A stretch of 64,000 nucleotides of DNA from Paraburkholderia oxyphila NBRC 105797. GTDB lineage: Bacteria > Pseudomonadota > Gammaproteobacteria > Burkholderiales > Burkholderiaceae. A model generated the notes under the pieces. The model was not told the DNA's origin and did no database searches. It saw nothing but the letters and a program-made list of their open reading frames with translations. The stretch spans positions 1 through 64,000 of the forward strand of contig NZ_BAYD01000003.1 of NCBI RefSeq assembly GCF_000685075.1, read 5' to 3'. A program made the translations under genes and the position numbers. Positions 35,714 to 44,440 of this stretch are shown here, in pieces. Position 1 is the stretch's first letter, and the number at the start of each line of letters is the position of its first letter.

Positions 35714-36706
35714 ATGACCGACCACATGCAGATTCCGGGCGTGCCCGACACCGACGCCGCCCCGGCTCACGCCAAGGACGCCAACGAAAGCGCGCGCGGC
35801 GGCTGTCCGTTCGGGCATGGTGCTGCGGCGGCAGCGCCGCAAGCGGGTGTGGGCGCCCCGACCACTTCGGGGGCGACGCAAAACGGCGAAGGCTGGCATG
35901 AGGCCCAGCTCGACTTCTCGAAGTCGATGAGCTATGGCGATTACCTCTCGCTCGACGCCGTGCTCAACGCACAGCATCCGCTCTCGCCCGATCACAACGA
36001 AATGCTGTTCATCGTCCAGCATCAGACGAGCGAGCTGTGGATGAAGCTCGCGCTCTATGAGTTGCGCGCCGCGCTCGCGTGCGTGCATCGCGACGAGCTG
36101 CCGCCCGCTTTCAAGCAGCTCGCGCGCGTCTCGCGCATTCTCGAGCAGCTCGTGCAGGCGTGGAACGTGCTCTCGACGCTCACGCCCTCCGAGTACACGG
36201 CGATGCGGCCGTATCTGGGCGCTTCGTCGGGGTTCCAGTCGTATCAGTATCGGCAGATCGAATTTCTGCTGGGGAACAAGAATGTGCAGATGCTCAAGCC
36301 GCATGAGCATCGGCCCGAGATTCATGCGCAGGTGAAGGCCACGCTCGAGGCGCCTTCGTTTTATGACGAGGTGATCCGGCTGCTTGCGCGGCGTGGCTTT
36401 GCTATTGCGCCCGAGCGCCTCAATCGCGACTGGACGCAGCCGACGCTGCATGATGCGTCTGTCGAGGCGGCCTGGCTCGAGGTTTATCGCAATCCTTCGC
36501 AGTACTGGGATTTGTATGAGATGGCCGAAGAACTCGTCGATCTCGAAGACGCGTTCCGGCAGTGGCGGTTCAGACATGTCACGACGGTCGAGCGCATTAT
36601 CGGGTTCAAGCAGGGCACCGGTGGAACCAGCGGCGCGCCTTATCTGCGCAAGATGCTGGATGTCGTGTTGTTTCCGGAGCTTTGGCATGTGAGGACGGTG
36701 TTGTAA
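35714..36706 (+). CDS. kynA: Tryptophan 2,3-dioxygenase
   Basis: Heme enzyme opening the indole ring of tryptophan to N-formylkynurenine. The core starts at about residue 75 with [19 protein letters not shown] and includes [17 protein letters not shown] (heme-pocket region), [19 protein letters not shown] and the C-terminal [15 protein letters not shown]. The extra N-terminal 70 residues are Ala/Gly-rich and hold [17 protein letters not shown] precedes the ATG. From about residue 160 on the codon choice shifts towards T-ending codons compared with the first half. Confidence 0.95.
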   Translation: MTDHMQIPGVPDTDAAPAHAKDANESARGGCPFGHGAAAAAPQAGVGAPTTSGATQNGEGWHEAQLDFSKSMSYGDYLSLDAVLNAQHPLSPDHNEMLFIVQHQTSELWMKLALYELRAALACVHRDELPPAFKQLARVSRILEQLVQAWNVLSTLTPSEYTAMRPYLGASSGFQSYQYRQIEFLLGNKNVQMLKPHEHRPEIHAQVKATLEAPSFYDEVIRLLARRGFAIAPERLNRDWTQPTLHDASVEAAWLEVYRNPSQYWDLYEMAEELVDLEDAFRQWRFRHVTTVERIIGFKQGTGGTSGAPYLRKMLDVVLFPELWHVRTVL

Positions 36707-36755
36707 CGACGCCCTCGCGCCATAGGTATACCTGCGCCAGAAATGACTTCGCGCC

Positions 36756-36828
36756 GGCCGGCGGGACTTCAAGAGTCCGCCGGACCGGCGCGAATGCGTT
36801 GCTGGCTCAACCCCGGCGCGCGCCGGGG
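36756..36828. terminator. Hairpins between kynA and purM
   Basis: Two G+C-rich inverted repeats lie between the convergent genes: CCGGCGGGACT/AGTCCGCCGG (36756-36782) and CCCCGGCGC/GCGCCGGGG (36811-36828). Neither has a long T-run, so they are terminator-like rather than certain terminators. Confidence 0.4.
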
Positions 36829-36847
36829 CTTAAAACACAACCGCGCG

Positions 36848-37909
36848 TCAGACCACCACCGTCTGCGCTTCGCCTTCCTTGCTCTCGCGCACGACACCAA
36901 TCTTCCAGACCTGCTCGCCCTCGGCAGCCAGCAGTGCAGCCGCCGCATCGGCCTGATCCGCGGCCACGATCACCGCCATGCCGATGCCGCAGTTGAACAC
37001 GCGATGCATTTCCGCATCCGCCACACCGCCGTGCTTCTGCAGCCACGAGAACAGCGGCGGCAGCGGCCACGCCGCATGATCCAGCTCGGCCGTGAGCCCT
37101 TCGCGCAGCACGCGCGGAATGTTCTCCACCAGACCGCCGCCGGTGATATGCGCCATGCCCTTCACGCCGATGGTTTCCATCAGCTTGAGCAGCGGCTTCA
37201 CATAGATGCGCGTGGGCGCCATGAGCGCGTCGGCAAGCGAGCGGCCGTCGAAGTCGGCGTTCAGATCCGGGTTCGCGCGCTCGATGATCTTGCGCACGAG
37301 CGAAAAACCGTTCGAATGAATGCCGCTCGAAGCGAGACCCAGCACCACGTCGCCGGGAACGATCGTGCTGCCGTCGATGATCTTGCTCTTCTCCACCGCG
37401 CCAACCGCGAAGCCGGCCAGGTCGTACTCGCCGTCGGGGTACATGCCCGGCATTTCCGCCGTTTCGCCGCCGATCAGCGCGCAGCCCGAGAGCTCGCAGC
37501 CCTGTGCGATACCCTTCACGACCGTGGCCGCCGTATCGACGTCCAGCTTGCCGCACGCGAAGTAGTCGAGGAAGAACAGCGGCTCGGCGCCCTGCACGAG
37601 GATGTCGTTCACGCTCATCGCGACGAGATCCTGGCCGACCGTGTCGTGTTTGTTCAGATGAAACGCGAGGCGCAGCTTGGTGCCCACGCCGTCGGTGCCG
37701 GAGACGAGCACGGGCTCCTTGTACTTCTTCGGCACTTCGAAGAGCGCGCCGAATCCGCCGATGCCGCCCATCACGCCGTCGCGCAGGGTCTTCTTCGCAA
37801 AGGGCTTGATGCGGTCGACGAGCGCGTCGCCCGCGTCGATGTCCACGCCCGCGTCGCGGTAGGAGAGCCCTTGCTCCTGATTAGCGGGGCCGGATTTCGG
37901 TTGATTCAT
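36848..37909 (-). CDS. purM: Phosphoribosylformylglycinamidine cyclo-ligase
   Basis: AIR synthetase of purine biosynthesis, ATP-dependent ring closure of FGAM. The 353-residue protein shows [67 protein letters not shown] and [15 protein letters not shown], the full set of PurM motifs. Monocistronic in this window, with a dyad at its promoter (37928-37949). Confidence 0.96.
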   Translation of the reverse strand: MNQPKSGPANQEQGLSYRDAGVDIDAGDALVDRIKPFAKKTLRDGVMGGIGGFGALFEVPKKYKEPVLVSGTDGVGTKLRLAFHLNKHDTVGQDLVAMSVNDILVQGAEPLFFLDYFACGKLDVDTAATVVKGIAQGCELSGCALIGGETAEMPGMYPDGEYDLAGFAVGAVEKSKIIDGSTIVPGDVVLGLASSGIHSNGFSLVRKIIERANPDLNADFDGRSLADALMAPTRIYVKPLLKLMETIGVKGMAHITGGGLVENIPRVLREGLTAELDHAAWPLPPLFSWLQKHGGVADAEMHRVFNCGIGMAVIVAADQADAAAALLAAEGEQVWKIGVVRESKEGEAQTVVV

Positions 37910-37927
37910 GGGGAAGAGGCAGAAGGT

Positions 37928-37949
37928 CGGTAAAATGCGATTTTAACCG
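37928..37949. promoter_or_regulatory. Dyad overlapping the purM -10 region
   Basis: CGGTAAAATGCGATTTTAACCG is an imperfect palindrome whose minus-strand half contains TTAAAAT, a likely -10 for purM, and whose plus-strand half contains TAAAAT. It could be a bidirectional promoter or an operator. It does not resemble the E. coli PurR site. Confidence 0.35.
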
Positions 37950-38128
37950 ATTGAAGGCGCCCCGCCGCCGCGGCTCGTGTGAGTATTTTGGTCGTAGCGG
38001 AGCGGGGCCTTCAAGCGGAAACCACGTTTTGTCGCCGAACAGACTAATTTTCAAGCGATACCAGCGTCAGGCCGTCGTCCGGGCCGCGCGCTACAGGAAC
38101 TGACAGACCGCCTTCGGCCAGACACACC

Positions 38129-39733
38129 GTGCAGCGACAGCTAACGCTCGATCTCGGCACCCCGCCGCCATCGACCTTCGACAACTTCCACACCGGCGCC
38201 AATGCGGAGCTGGTCGCGCGGCTGCGCGGGCTCGACGCGGCACTGGCCGCGGGCCCCGCCGTCGACCCGAAGGCCGACCGCACGTTCTACGTCTGGGGGG
38301 AGCCCGGCAACGGCCGCTCGCATCTGCTGCACGCGCTCGCATGCGAAACGCCGCCGGGCCACGTGCGCTACATCGGGCCGCAGAGCGGTCTGGCCGCCTT
38401 CACGTTCGACGCGCGCGTGCCGATCTACGCCGTCGACGACTGCGACTCGCTCTCGGGCGCCCAGCAGATCGCCCTGTTCAATCTGTTCAACGAGGTGCGC
38501 TCGCACCCGAACACGGCGCTCGTCGCCACCGGCAATGCGCCGCCGATGGGCCTCGCGGTGCGCGAGGACCTGCGCACGCGCCTCGGCTGGGGTCTCGTGT
38601 TCCACCTCGCGCCGCTCTCCGACGCGGGCAAGGCCGCCGTGCTCAAGCAGGCGGCGCGCGAGCGCGGCATCAATCTCGCCGACGATGTGCCGGCCTACCT
38701 GCTCACGCACTTCCGGCGCGACATGCCGAGCCTCATGCGCCTGCTCGACGCACTCGACCGCTTCTCGCTCGAGCAAAAGCGCGCGGTGACGCTGCCGCTG
38801 CTGCGCACGATGCTCGCGAAGGGCGAGGATGAGGCGGGCGTCGATACGTCGGGCGTCGATACGGCGGACCTCGATACGTCGGCGGGCGTCGATGCGTCGG
38901 GCGTCGATACGGTGGACGTCGATACGCCGGACTTCGATGCGTCGAGTGTCGATACGTCGGGCGTCGCCAGGCTCGCAGCCGACGTTGGCAATGATGCGAC
39001 CGGTTCGCTTGACGGCAACGCCACGCCCACCACGCAGCCGGACGCGGCAAGCGCGAGCGCCCAGACCCAGGAACGCGATACACCCGAGCCGGCGGATACG
39101 GCCGGCACGTCCGCTGGCAGCGGCGAGCGAAGCGGCGCCCAAGGCGTCGAACTGGAACTGTTCCCGCTACAGGAGACGCCGCAAGCGTCCACGGCCGCGC
39201 CCGCCGACTCGGCCAACTCACCATCCGGCGCCGCTTACGAAGCACCGAAGGCGCCCGCCCTGCAACCGCGCGTGCCGCTTGGGGCACCGCCGTTCCAGCC
39301 GCCGACCGACAACGTCGAAGGCGAACTGGGGGCCAGATTCCGCGACGTGGTCCACCGCGAGCTAGGCGCCGAACTTCAGGGCGAGGTCGAGGCCGACGTC
39401 AGCAACGAAATGAGCGGCGAACTCAACGGCGATCTCGATCCGCCTGCTGGCACGGCAGGTTCCGCTGATCCAGCCGAACCCGCCACGCCCGCCGATCCTG
39501 CCAATCCCGCCGGCTCGGCCACGCCCGCCGATCCGGCACTATCGGGCTACACGCACGACGGCAACTCGCCCGCGGCAGGCCCGGCGGCGAGCGCCTCGTC
39601 TCCGGCGCCATCGTCCAAACCGTCTTCCGAGTCACCGGGCACCCCGCAGTCCGATCCCGGACCGCAACACCCGGTACACCCCGCCTCGCCGGCCGCAGCC
39701 GGCACCGGCAACGGCTTCACCCGCTTCAAGTAA
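38129..39733 (+). CDS. hda: Hda-like DnaA homologue with long repetitive C-terminal extension
   Basis: Residues 1-230 form an Hda-type AAA+ module, used with the sliding clamp to inactivate DnaA-ATP: an N-terminal clamp-binding motif (RQLTLDLG), a Hda-style Walker A with Arg (GEPGNGRSHLLHAL), YAVDDCD (Walker B) and RRDMPSLMRLLDALD. Residues 231-534 are an Ala/Asp/Pro-rich, probably disordered tail beginning with about eight GVDT/GVDA-type units and ending GNGFTRFK. Hda is normally about 230-250 residues, so the tail is exceptional. The start is GTG 38129. It leads the operon with the HAD phosphatase, pcnB, folK, dgk and panB. Confidence 0.85.
   Translation: MQRQLTLDLGTPPPSTFDNFHTGANAELVARLRGLDAALAAGPAVDPKADRTFYVWGEPGNGRSHLLHALACETPPGHVRYIGPQSGLAAFTFDARVPIYAVDDCDSLSGAQQIALFNLFNEVRSHPNTALVATGNAPPMGLAVREDLRTRLGWGLVFHLAPLSDAGKAAVLKQAARERGINLADDVPAYLLTHFRRDMPSLMRLLDALDRFSLEQKRAVTLPLLRTMLAKGEDEAGVDTSGVDTADLDTSAGVDASGVDTVDVDTPDFDASSVDTSGVARLAADVGNDATGSLDGNATPTTQPDAASASAQTQERDTPEPADTAGTSAGSGERSGAQGVELELFPLQETPQASTAAPADSANSPSGAAYEAPKAPALQPRVPLGAPPFQPPTDNVEGELGARFRDVVHRELGAELQGEVEADVSNEMSGELNGDLDPPAGTAGSADPAEPATPADPANPAGSATPADPALSGYTHDGNSPAAGPAASASSPAPSSKPSSESPGTPQSDPGPQHPVHPASPAAAGTGNGFTRFK
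38837..38966 (+). repeat. Degenerate short tandem repeats within hda
   Basis: In-frame units related to GGCGTCGATACGTC, spaced in multiples of about 12-15 bp, encode repeated (S/A)GVDT-like pentapeptides. All length changes keep the frame open. Confidence 0.7.
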
Positions 39734-39744
39734 AATGAGCGCCC

Positions 39745-40431
39745 ATGGCTAATCTTGCACTTTTCGATCTCGATCACACGCTGATCCCCACCGACAGCGA
39801 CCACGAATGGGGCCGCTTCATGGTGAAGCTCGGCATCGTCGACGCCGAGCGCTTCGCGGAGCAAAACGACCGCTTCTACGCCGACTACAAGGCCGGCCAG
39901 CTCGACATTCACGCGTACCTCGTCGCCATGCTCACGCCGCTCGCGAAGTATTCGCGCGCGCAGCTGAAGGCGTGGCACGACCAGTACATGCACGAGGTGA
40001 TCAACCCGACCATCGTGCCGGCCGCCATCGAGCTCGTGCAGCAGCACAAGGAAGCGGGCGACCTCTGCTGCGTGGTCACGGCCACCAACGAATTCATCAC
40101 GGCGCCCATCGCCGAGGTATTCGGCGTGGACAAGCTGATCGGCTGCGAAGTCGAGACCGTGGACGGCCATCCGGCCTCGGCCTTCACCGGCCGTCCGACC
40201 GGCACGCCGAGCTACCGCGAGGGCAAGATCGTGCGCGTCGAGGCATGGCTCGCCTCGCTCGGCAAGCGCTGGTCGGACTTCGAGCACAGCTACTTCTATA
40301 GCGACTCGCACAACGACATTCCGCTGCTCGAAAAAGTCACCGATCCGATCGCGACCAACCCCGACGACATCCTGCGCGCCCACGCGCAAAAAGCAGGCTG
40401 GCGCATCCTCGATTTGTTCCAGGCATCGTGA
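39745..40431 (+). CDS. HAD-superfamily (subfamily IB) phosphatase
   Basis: A 228-residue HAD-IB hydrolase, related to phosphoserine phosphatase-like enzymes such as CicA. The Asp nucleophile is in LALFDLDHTLIPTDSDHEWG (motif I), VVTATNEFIT is motif II and YFYSDSHNDIPLLEKV gives motifs III/IV. A TAAAAT box overlaps the hda stop and ends eight bases before the ATG. The stop overlaps pcnB by four bases (GTGA). The substrate is unknown. Confidence 0.9.
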   Translation: MANLALFDLDHTLIPTDSDHEWGRFMVKLGIVDAERFAEQNDRFYADYKAGQLDIHAYLVAMLTPLAKYSRAQLKAWHDQYMHEVINPTIVPAAIELVQQHKEAGDLCCVVTATNEFITAPIAEVFGVDKLIGCEVETVDGHPASAFTGRPTGTPSYREGKIVRVEAWLASLGKRWSDFEHSYFYSDSHNDIPLLEKVTDPIATNPDDILRAHAQKAGWRILDLFQAS

Positions 40432-42056
40432 TCAAGAAATTCATCCGCAAGCTGTTCGGCCAGGACAGCGCCCTGGCAACGGAAGGCGCGCCCGACAGCG
40501 ACACAGCATTGGCCGCGGCATCGCATGAAGGCGAGGCCGCCGGCGAAGCCACTGGCCGGCCGCGCCGCAAGACGGTCACCGTCAAGAAGGAAACCCGGCC
40601 GCGCGCGGGCAAAGGCGCCGTCGACCCGGCCGCGCCCGTCGTCCTCTCCGCCGACATCCACGGCATCGATCCCTCGCTCATCTCCCGCAACGCCGTGCGC
40701 GTGACCGAAGGCCTGCAGCAAGCGGGCTTTCGCGCGTTCATCGTGGGCGGCGCGGTGCGCGATCTGCTGCTCGGCGTCGCGCCCAAGGACTTCGACGTGG
40801 CCACCGACGCCACGCCCGACCAGGTGCAGAAGCTGTTCCGCCGCGCCCGCATCATCGGGCGGCGCTTCCAGATCGTGCACGTGCAGTTCGGCCAGGAGAT
40901 CATCGAGGTCTCGACCTTCCGCGCGCTCGTCGATACCCCCACGGCCCCGCCGGCGGAAGCCGCAAGTGCCGGCCCCGGCCACAAGCGCCTGCGCCGCGAC
41001 GAGCTCGATCGCAAGACCCACCACGTGGACGCGAGCGGCCGGGTGCTGCGCGACAACGTCTGGGGCGAGCAGCACGAAGACGCCACGCGCCGCGACTTCA
41101 CGATCAACGCGATGTACTACGATCCGTCCACGCAGACGGTGCTCGACTATCACAACGGCATGGCCGACATGCGCGCGCGCCTGTTGCGGATGATCGGCGA
41201 CCCGGCCACGCGCTATCGCGAGGACCCGGTGCGCATGATGCGCGTAGTGCGTTTCGCGGCGAAGCTCGGCTTCGAGATCGAAGCGCACACGCGTGCGCCA
41301 ATCCAGAAGCTCGCGGACCTCATCAACAACGTGCCGGCGGCGCGTCTCTTCGACGAGATGCTCAAGCTGCTGCTCTCGGGCCACGCGCTCGAGTGCCTCA
41401 AGTGGCTGCGCAAGGAAGGCCTGCATCACGGCCTGCTGCCGCTGCTCGACGTGATCCTCGAGCAGCCGCAGGGCGAGCGCTTCATCACGCTCGCGCTCTC
41501 GAACACCGACGCACGCGTGCGCGCGGGCAAGCCTGTCTCGCCGGGCTTCCTGTTCGCCACGCTGCTCTGGCACGACGTCCAGCAGCGCCTGCAGCAGTAC
41601 ATCGCCGAGGACGAACTCCCCGTGCCGGCGCTGCATCGCGCGATGGACGACGTGATCGACGCTCAGACGGAAAAGCTCGCGATCCATCGCCGCTACTCGT
41701 CGGACATGCGCGAGATCTGGGGCCTGCAGCTGCGCCTCGAAAAACGCGGCCGCAGCGCGATCAAGCTGCTGGAACACCCGAGATTCAGAGCGGGGTATGA
41801 TTTCCTCCTGTTGCGCTGCGAATCGGGCGAGCTCGACGCTGAAATCGGCCAATGGTGGACCGACTTCATCAGCGGCGACCCGGCCGCGCGCGAGGCGCTG
41901 CTCGCCCAGGGCGGCAGCAAGGAACGCGCACCGCGCAAGCGCCGCCGCCGCGGCGGCGCGAAGAACCGCAAGACGGGCGAAGCCGCAGCGGGCGCCGAAG
42001 GCGCCGCCGAGGCATCCACGTACGGCGGGGACAACGACGAGCCGCATGAGGACTGA
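40428..42056 (+). CDS. pcnB: Poly(A) polymerase I
   Basis: Adds 3' poly(A) tails that promote RNA decay. The 542-residue protein has the nucleotidyltransferase head FIVGGAVRDLLLGVAPKDFDVATDATP, the RRDFTINAMYYDP segment, and RYREDPVRMMRVVRFAAKLGF, all characteristic. The basic tail RKRRRRGGAKNRK is typical of PcnB and likely binds RNA. It starts at GTG 40428, overlapping the HAD gene, so translation is coupled. An N-terminal stretch of about 80 low-complexity residues precedes the head. Confidence 0.95.
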   Translation: MIKKFIRKLFGQDSALATEGAPDSDTALAAASHEGEAAGEATGRPRRKTVTVKKETRPRAGKGAVDPAAPVVLSADIHGIDPSLISRNAVRVTEGLQQAGFRAFIVGGAVRDLLLGVAPKDFDVATDATPDQVQKLFRRARIIGRRFQIVHVQFGQEIIEVSTFRALVDTPTAPPAEAASAGPGHKRLRRDELDRKTHHVDASGRVLRDNVWGEQHEDATRRDFTINAMYYDPSTQTVLDYHNGMADMRARLLRMIGDPATRYREDPVRMMRVVRFAAKLGFEIEAHTRAPIQKLADLINNVPAARLFDEMLKLLLSGHALECLKWLRKEGLHHGLLPLLDVILEQPQGERFITLALSNTDARVRAGKPVSPGFLFATLLWHDVQQRLQQYIAEDELPVPALHRAMDDVIDAQTEKLAIHRRYSSDMREIWGLQLRLEKRGRSAIKLLEHPRFRAGYDFLLLRCESGELDAEIGQWWTDFISGDPAAREALLAQGGSKERAPRKRRRRGGAKNRKTGEAAAGAEGAAEASTYGGDNDEPHED

Positions 42057-42122
42057 AGCCATGCAGGACTGCGCCCAGTGGGGGCATGTCGATTGCGTTC
42101 CCGCAACACAGGAAGTGACGCC

Positions 42123-42692
42123 ATGACGGTTGCCTGGCTGGGAATCGGCGCGAATCTGGGGGATGCGCGCCAGACCCTCAAAGACGCGGTGGTGTGCCTC
42201 GCGCAACAGCACACCATCACCGTGCTCGCCAAATCGAGCCTGTACCGCACCGCGCCCGTCGACGCAGGCGGCGACGACTATTTCAACTGCGTCGTGAAGC
42301 TCGACACACGGCTTTCGGTGCGCGAGCTGCTCGCCCTGTGCCACCGCATCGAGCACCACTTCGGTCGGGAGCGGCCCTTTCGCAACGCGCCGCGCACGCT
42401 CGACATCGACATCCTGATATACGGCGAAGCCATCATCGACGAGCCCGACCTGATCGTGCCGCACCCGCGCATGACGGGCCGCGCGTTCGTCCTCGCGCCG
42501 CTCGCCGAGATTGATCCCGCACTCGCCATTCCGGGCCGCGGGGTGGTCAGCGCGTTTCTGCCCGACGTCGTGGATCAGCGCATCGAAAAGTTGAAGCCGC
42601 TGTGCCAGTGCCTCGGCCCCACGAACAACGAACCTGCCGCCGAGGGCAGCCCGGACGCCACGCCGCAGCGCGCCCCGGGCAATTGCCGATGA
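42123..42692 (+). CDS. folK: 2-amino-4-hydroxy-6-hydroxymethyldihydropteridine pyrophosphokinase
   Basis: HPPK of folate biosynthesis, transferring pyrophosphate from ATP to the pterin. The 189-residue protein has AWLGIGANLGDARQTL, SSLYRTAPVD, HFGRERPFRNAPRTLDIDIL (catalytic acids) and PHPRMTGRAFVLAPLAEI. ATG 42123 follows AGGAAG. The C-terminal 25 residues after LKPLCQ are extra. Its stop overlaps the dgk start (ATGA). Confidence 0.95.
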   Translation: MTVAWLGIGANLGDARQTLKDAVVCLAQQHTITVLAKSSLYRTAPVDAGGDDYFNCVVKLDTRLSVRELLALCHRIEHHFGRERPFRNAPRTLDIDILIYGEAIIDEPDLIVPHPRMTGRAFVLAPLAEIDPALAIPGRGVVSAFLPDVVDQRIEKLKPLCQCLGPTNNEPAAEGSPDATPQRAPGNCR

Positions 42693-43378
42693 GCACGCCG
42701 CTGCCGTTCGCGACCACGGTCACCGCGCGGGCGGCACGGCCCGCGCTCCAGTACCTCGCGATCGAAGGGCCGATTGGCGCGGGCAAGACCGCGCTCGCGA
42801 TGCGCCTGGCCGAACGCTGGTCGATGCAGACGCTGCTCGGCTCGCGCGCGGACAACCCGTTTCTCGAGCACTTCTACCGCGATACGTCGCGCCATGCGCT
42901 GGCCGCGCAACTCTCGGTGGCGCTGCAACGCGAGCATCTCTCGCGCCAGGTGGCCGCGCTGCGTGCCGCCGGCACGCCGCTCGTGACGAACTTCCTCGCC
43001 GAGCGCAACGACCTGTTCGCGCGCCTCACGCTCTCCGCAGAAGAGCTGCCGCTCTTTGAGGCGCTGGCCGCGCGCCTGCGCGTGGAGGCGCCGCCGCCCG
43101 ACCTCGTGGTGTATCTGCAGGCGAGCCCCGAAGCGCTCTACGCGCGCATCCAGAAGCGCGCGGTGGCAGCGGAGCAGCACATCTCCGACTCTTTCCTGCG
43201 GGCGCTGTGCGACAGCTACAACGAATTTTTCTATCATTACGACCGTGCGCCGGTGCTGACCGTCGGCGTCGAGAATCTGAACCCGCTCGACTCCGATGCG
43301 GACCTTGCGCTGATCGCCGAGCGCATCGAAACGATGCGCGGCCGCAAGGAATCCTTCGTTAAGGGCATGTCGCTCTAA
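42689..43378 (+). CDS. Deoxynucleoside kinase
   Basis: A 229-residue P-loop kinase of the deoxyguanosine/deoxyadenosine kinase family, salvaging deoxynucleosides. Walker A is IEGPIGAGKTALA (residues 25-37); NFLAERNDLFARLTLS, LVVYLQASPEALYARIQKR (lid with Arg residues) and SYNEFFYHYD fit. The translated start overlaps folK by four bases. This folK-dgk-panB order is common in beta-proteobacteria. Confidence 0.9.
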   Translation: MSTPLPFATTVTARAARPALQYLAIEGPIGAGKTALAMRLAERWSMQTLLGSRADNPFLEHFYRDTSRHALAAQLSVALQREHLSRQVAALRAAGTPLVTNFLAERNDLFARLTLSAEELPLFEALAARLRVEAPPPDLVVYLQASPEALYARIQKRAVAAEQHISDSFLRALCDSYNEFFYHYDRAPVLTVGVENLNPLDSDADLALIAERIETMRGRKESFVKGMSL

Positions 43379-43420
43379 GCGGCGTGCCGTCCGGTTTTTT
43401 TCCTCCCTAACGGACTCCCC

Positions 43421-44236
43421 ATGACTTACCTGCAGGAAACGAGCCGCAGCGCGGTCACCGTGCCCAAGCTCCAGGCGATGCGCGATGCCGGCGAAAAGAT
43501 CGCGATGCTCACGTGCTACGACGCGAGCTTCTCGGCGCTGTGCGACCGCGCGGGCGTGGACACCGTGCTGATCGGCGACTCGCTCGGCAACGTGCTCCAG
43601 GGCCACACGACAACGCTGCCCGTCACCCTCGAAGACATCGCCTACCACACGGCCTGCGTCGCGCGTGCGCAACCGAAGGCATTGATCATCGCCGATCTGC
43701 CGTTCGGCACCTTTGGCACGCCCGAAGACGCCTTTGCGAGTTCGGTGAAGCTCATGCGCGCGGGCGCGCAGATGGTGAAGATCGAAGGCGGCGAATGGCT
43801 CGCGCCCACGGTGAAGATGCTGGTCGAGCGCGCGGTGCCGGTGTGCGCGCACATCGGCCTCACGCCGCAATCGGTGCACGCGTTCGGCGGCTTCAAGGTG
43901 CAGGGCAAGACCGACGCGGGCGCCACGCAGCTCGTGCGCGACGCGCTGGCGCTCGAGGCCGCGGGCGCGCAGCTCGTGGTGATCGAGGCGGTGCCGGCGG
44001 CGCTCGGCGCGCAAGTCACGCAACAGTTGCGCATTCCGACCATCGGCATTGGCGCAGGCGTCGATTGCTCGGGCCAGGTGCTCGTGCTGCACGACATGCT
44101 CGGCATCTTCCCCGGCAAGCGTCCGCGCTTCGTGAAGGACTTCATGGCGGGACAGCCCGATATCGAGTCGGCCGTGCGCGCCTATGTGAAGGCCGTGAAG
44201 GACGGCACCTTCCCCGGGCCTGAGCACGCGTTCTGA
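43421..44236 (+). CDS. panB: 3-methyl-2-oxobutanoate hydroxymethyltransferase
   Basis: First step of pantothenate/CoA synthesis, adding a hydroxymethyl group from methylene-THF. The 271-residue protein has [74 protein letters not shown] and [20 protein letters not shown]. Last gene of the hda operon; a strong terminator follows. Confidence 0.96.
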   Translation: MTYLQETSRSAVTVPKLQAMRDAGEKIAMLTCYDASFSALCDRAGVDTVLIGDSLGNVLQGHTTTLPVTLEDIAYHTACVARAQPKALIIADLPFGTFGTPEDAFASSVKLMRAGAQMVKIEGGEWLAPTVKMLVERAVPVCAHIGLTPQSVHAFGGFKVQGKTDAGATQLVRDALALEAAGAQLVVIEAVPAALGAQVTQQLRIPTIGIGAGVDCSGQVLVLHDMLGIFPGKRPRFVKDFMAGQPDIESAVRAYVKAVKDGTFPGPEHAF

Positions 44237-44292
44237 CGCGGAATTTCCGTCGCGCGGCGGGCGTAGCTCAAGGGGCATTGCGCCGGCCGCAA

Positions 44293-44332
44293 AATAAAAA
44301 AAGCGCGTTCCTTGCGGGACGCGCTTTTTTTA
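44293..44332. terminator. panB terminator
   Basis: GCGCGTTCC/GGGACGCGC stem (44303-44324) flanked by an A-run on the left and TTTTTTT on the right, so it can end both panB and the convergent pabBC transcript. Confidence 0.8.
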
Positions 44333-44440
44333 TGCTCGCTTGCTTGTGCCGGTGCTTCGTACTGGACGGTTCGCGTTCGCGCTCACGACGAGCACGCCGA
44401 TGCGCCTGGCCTGGCGCACGGTCATCGAAACAAGCGCGAA

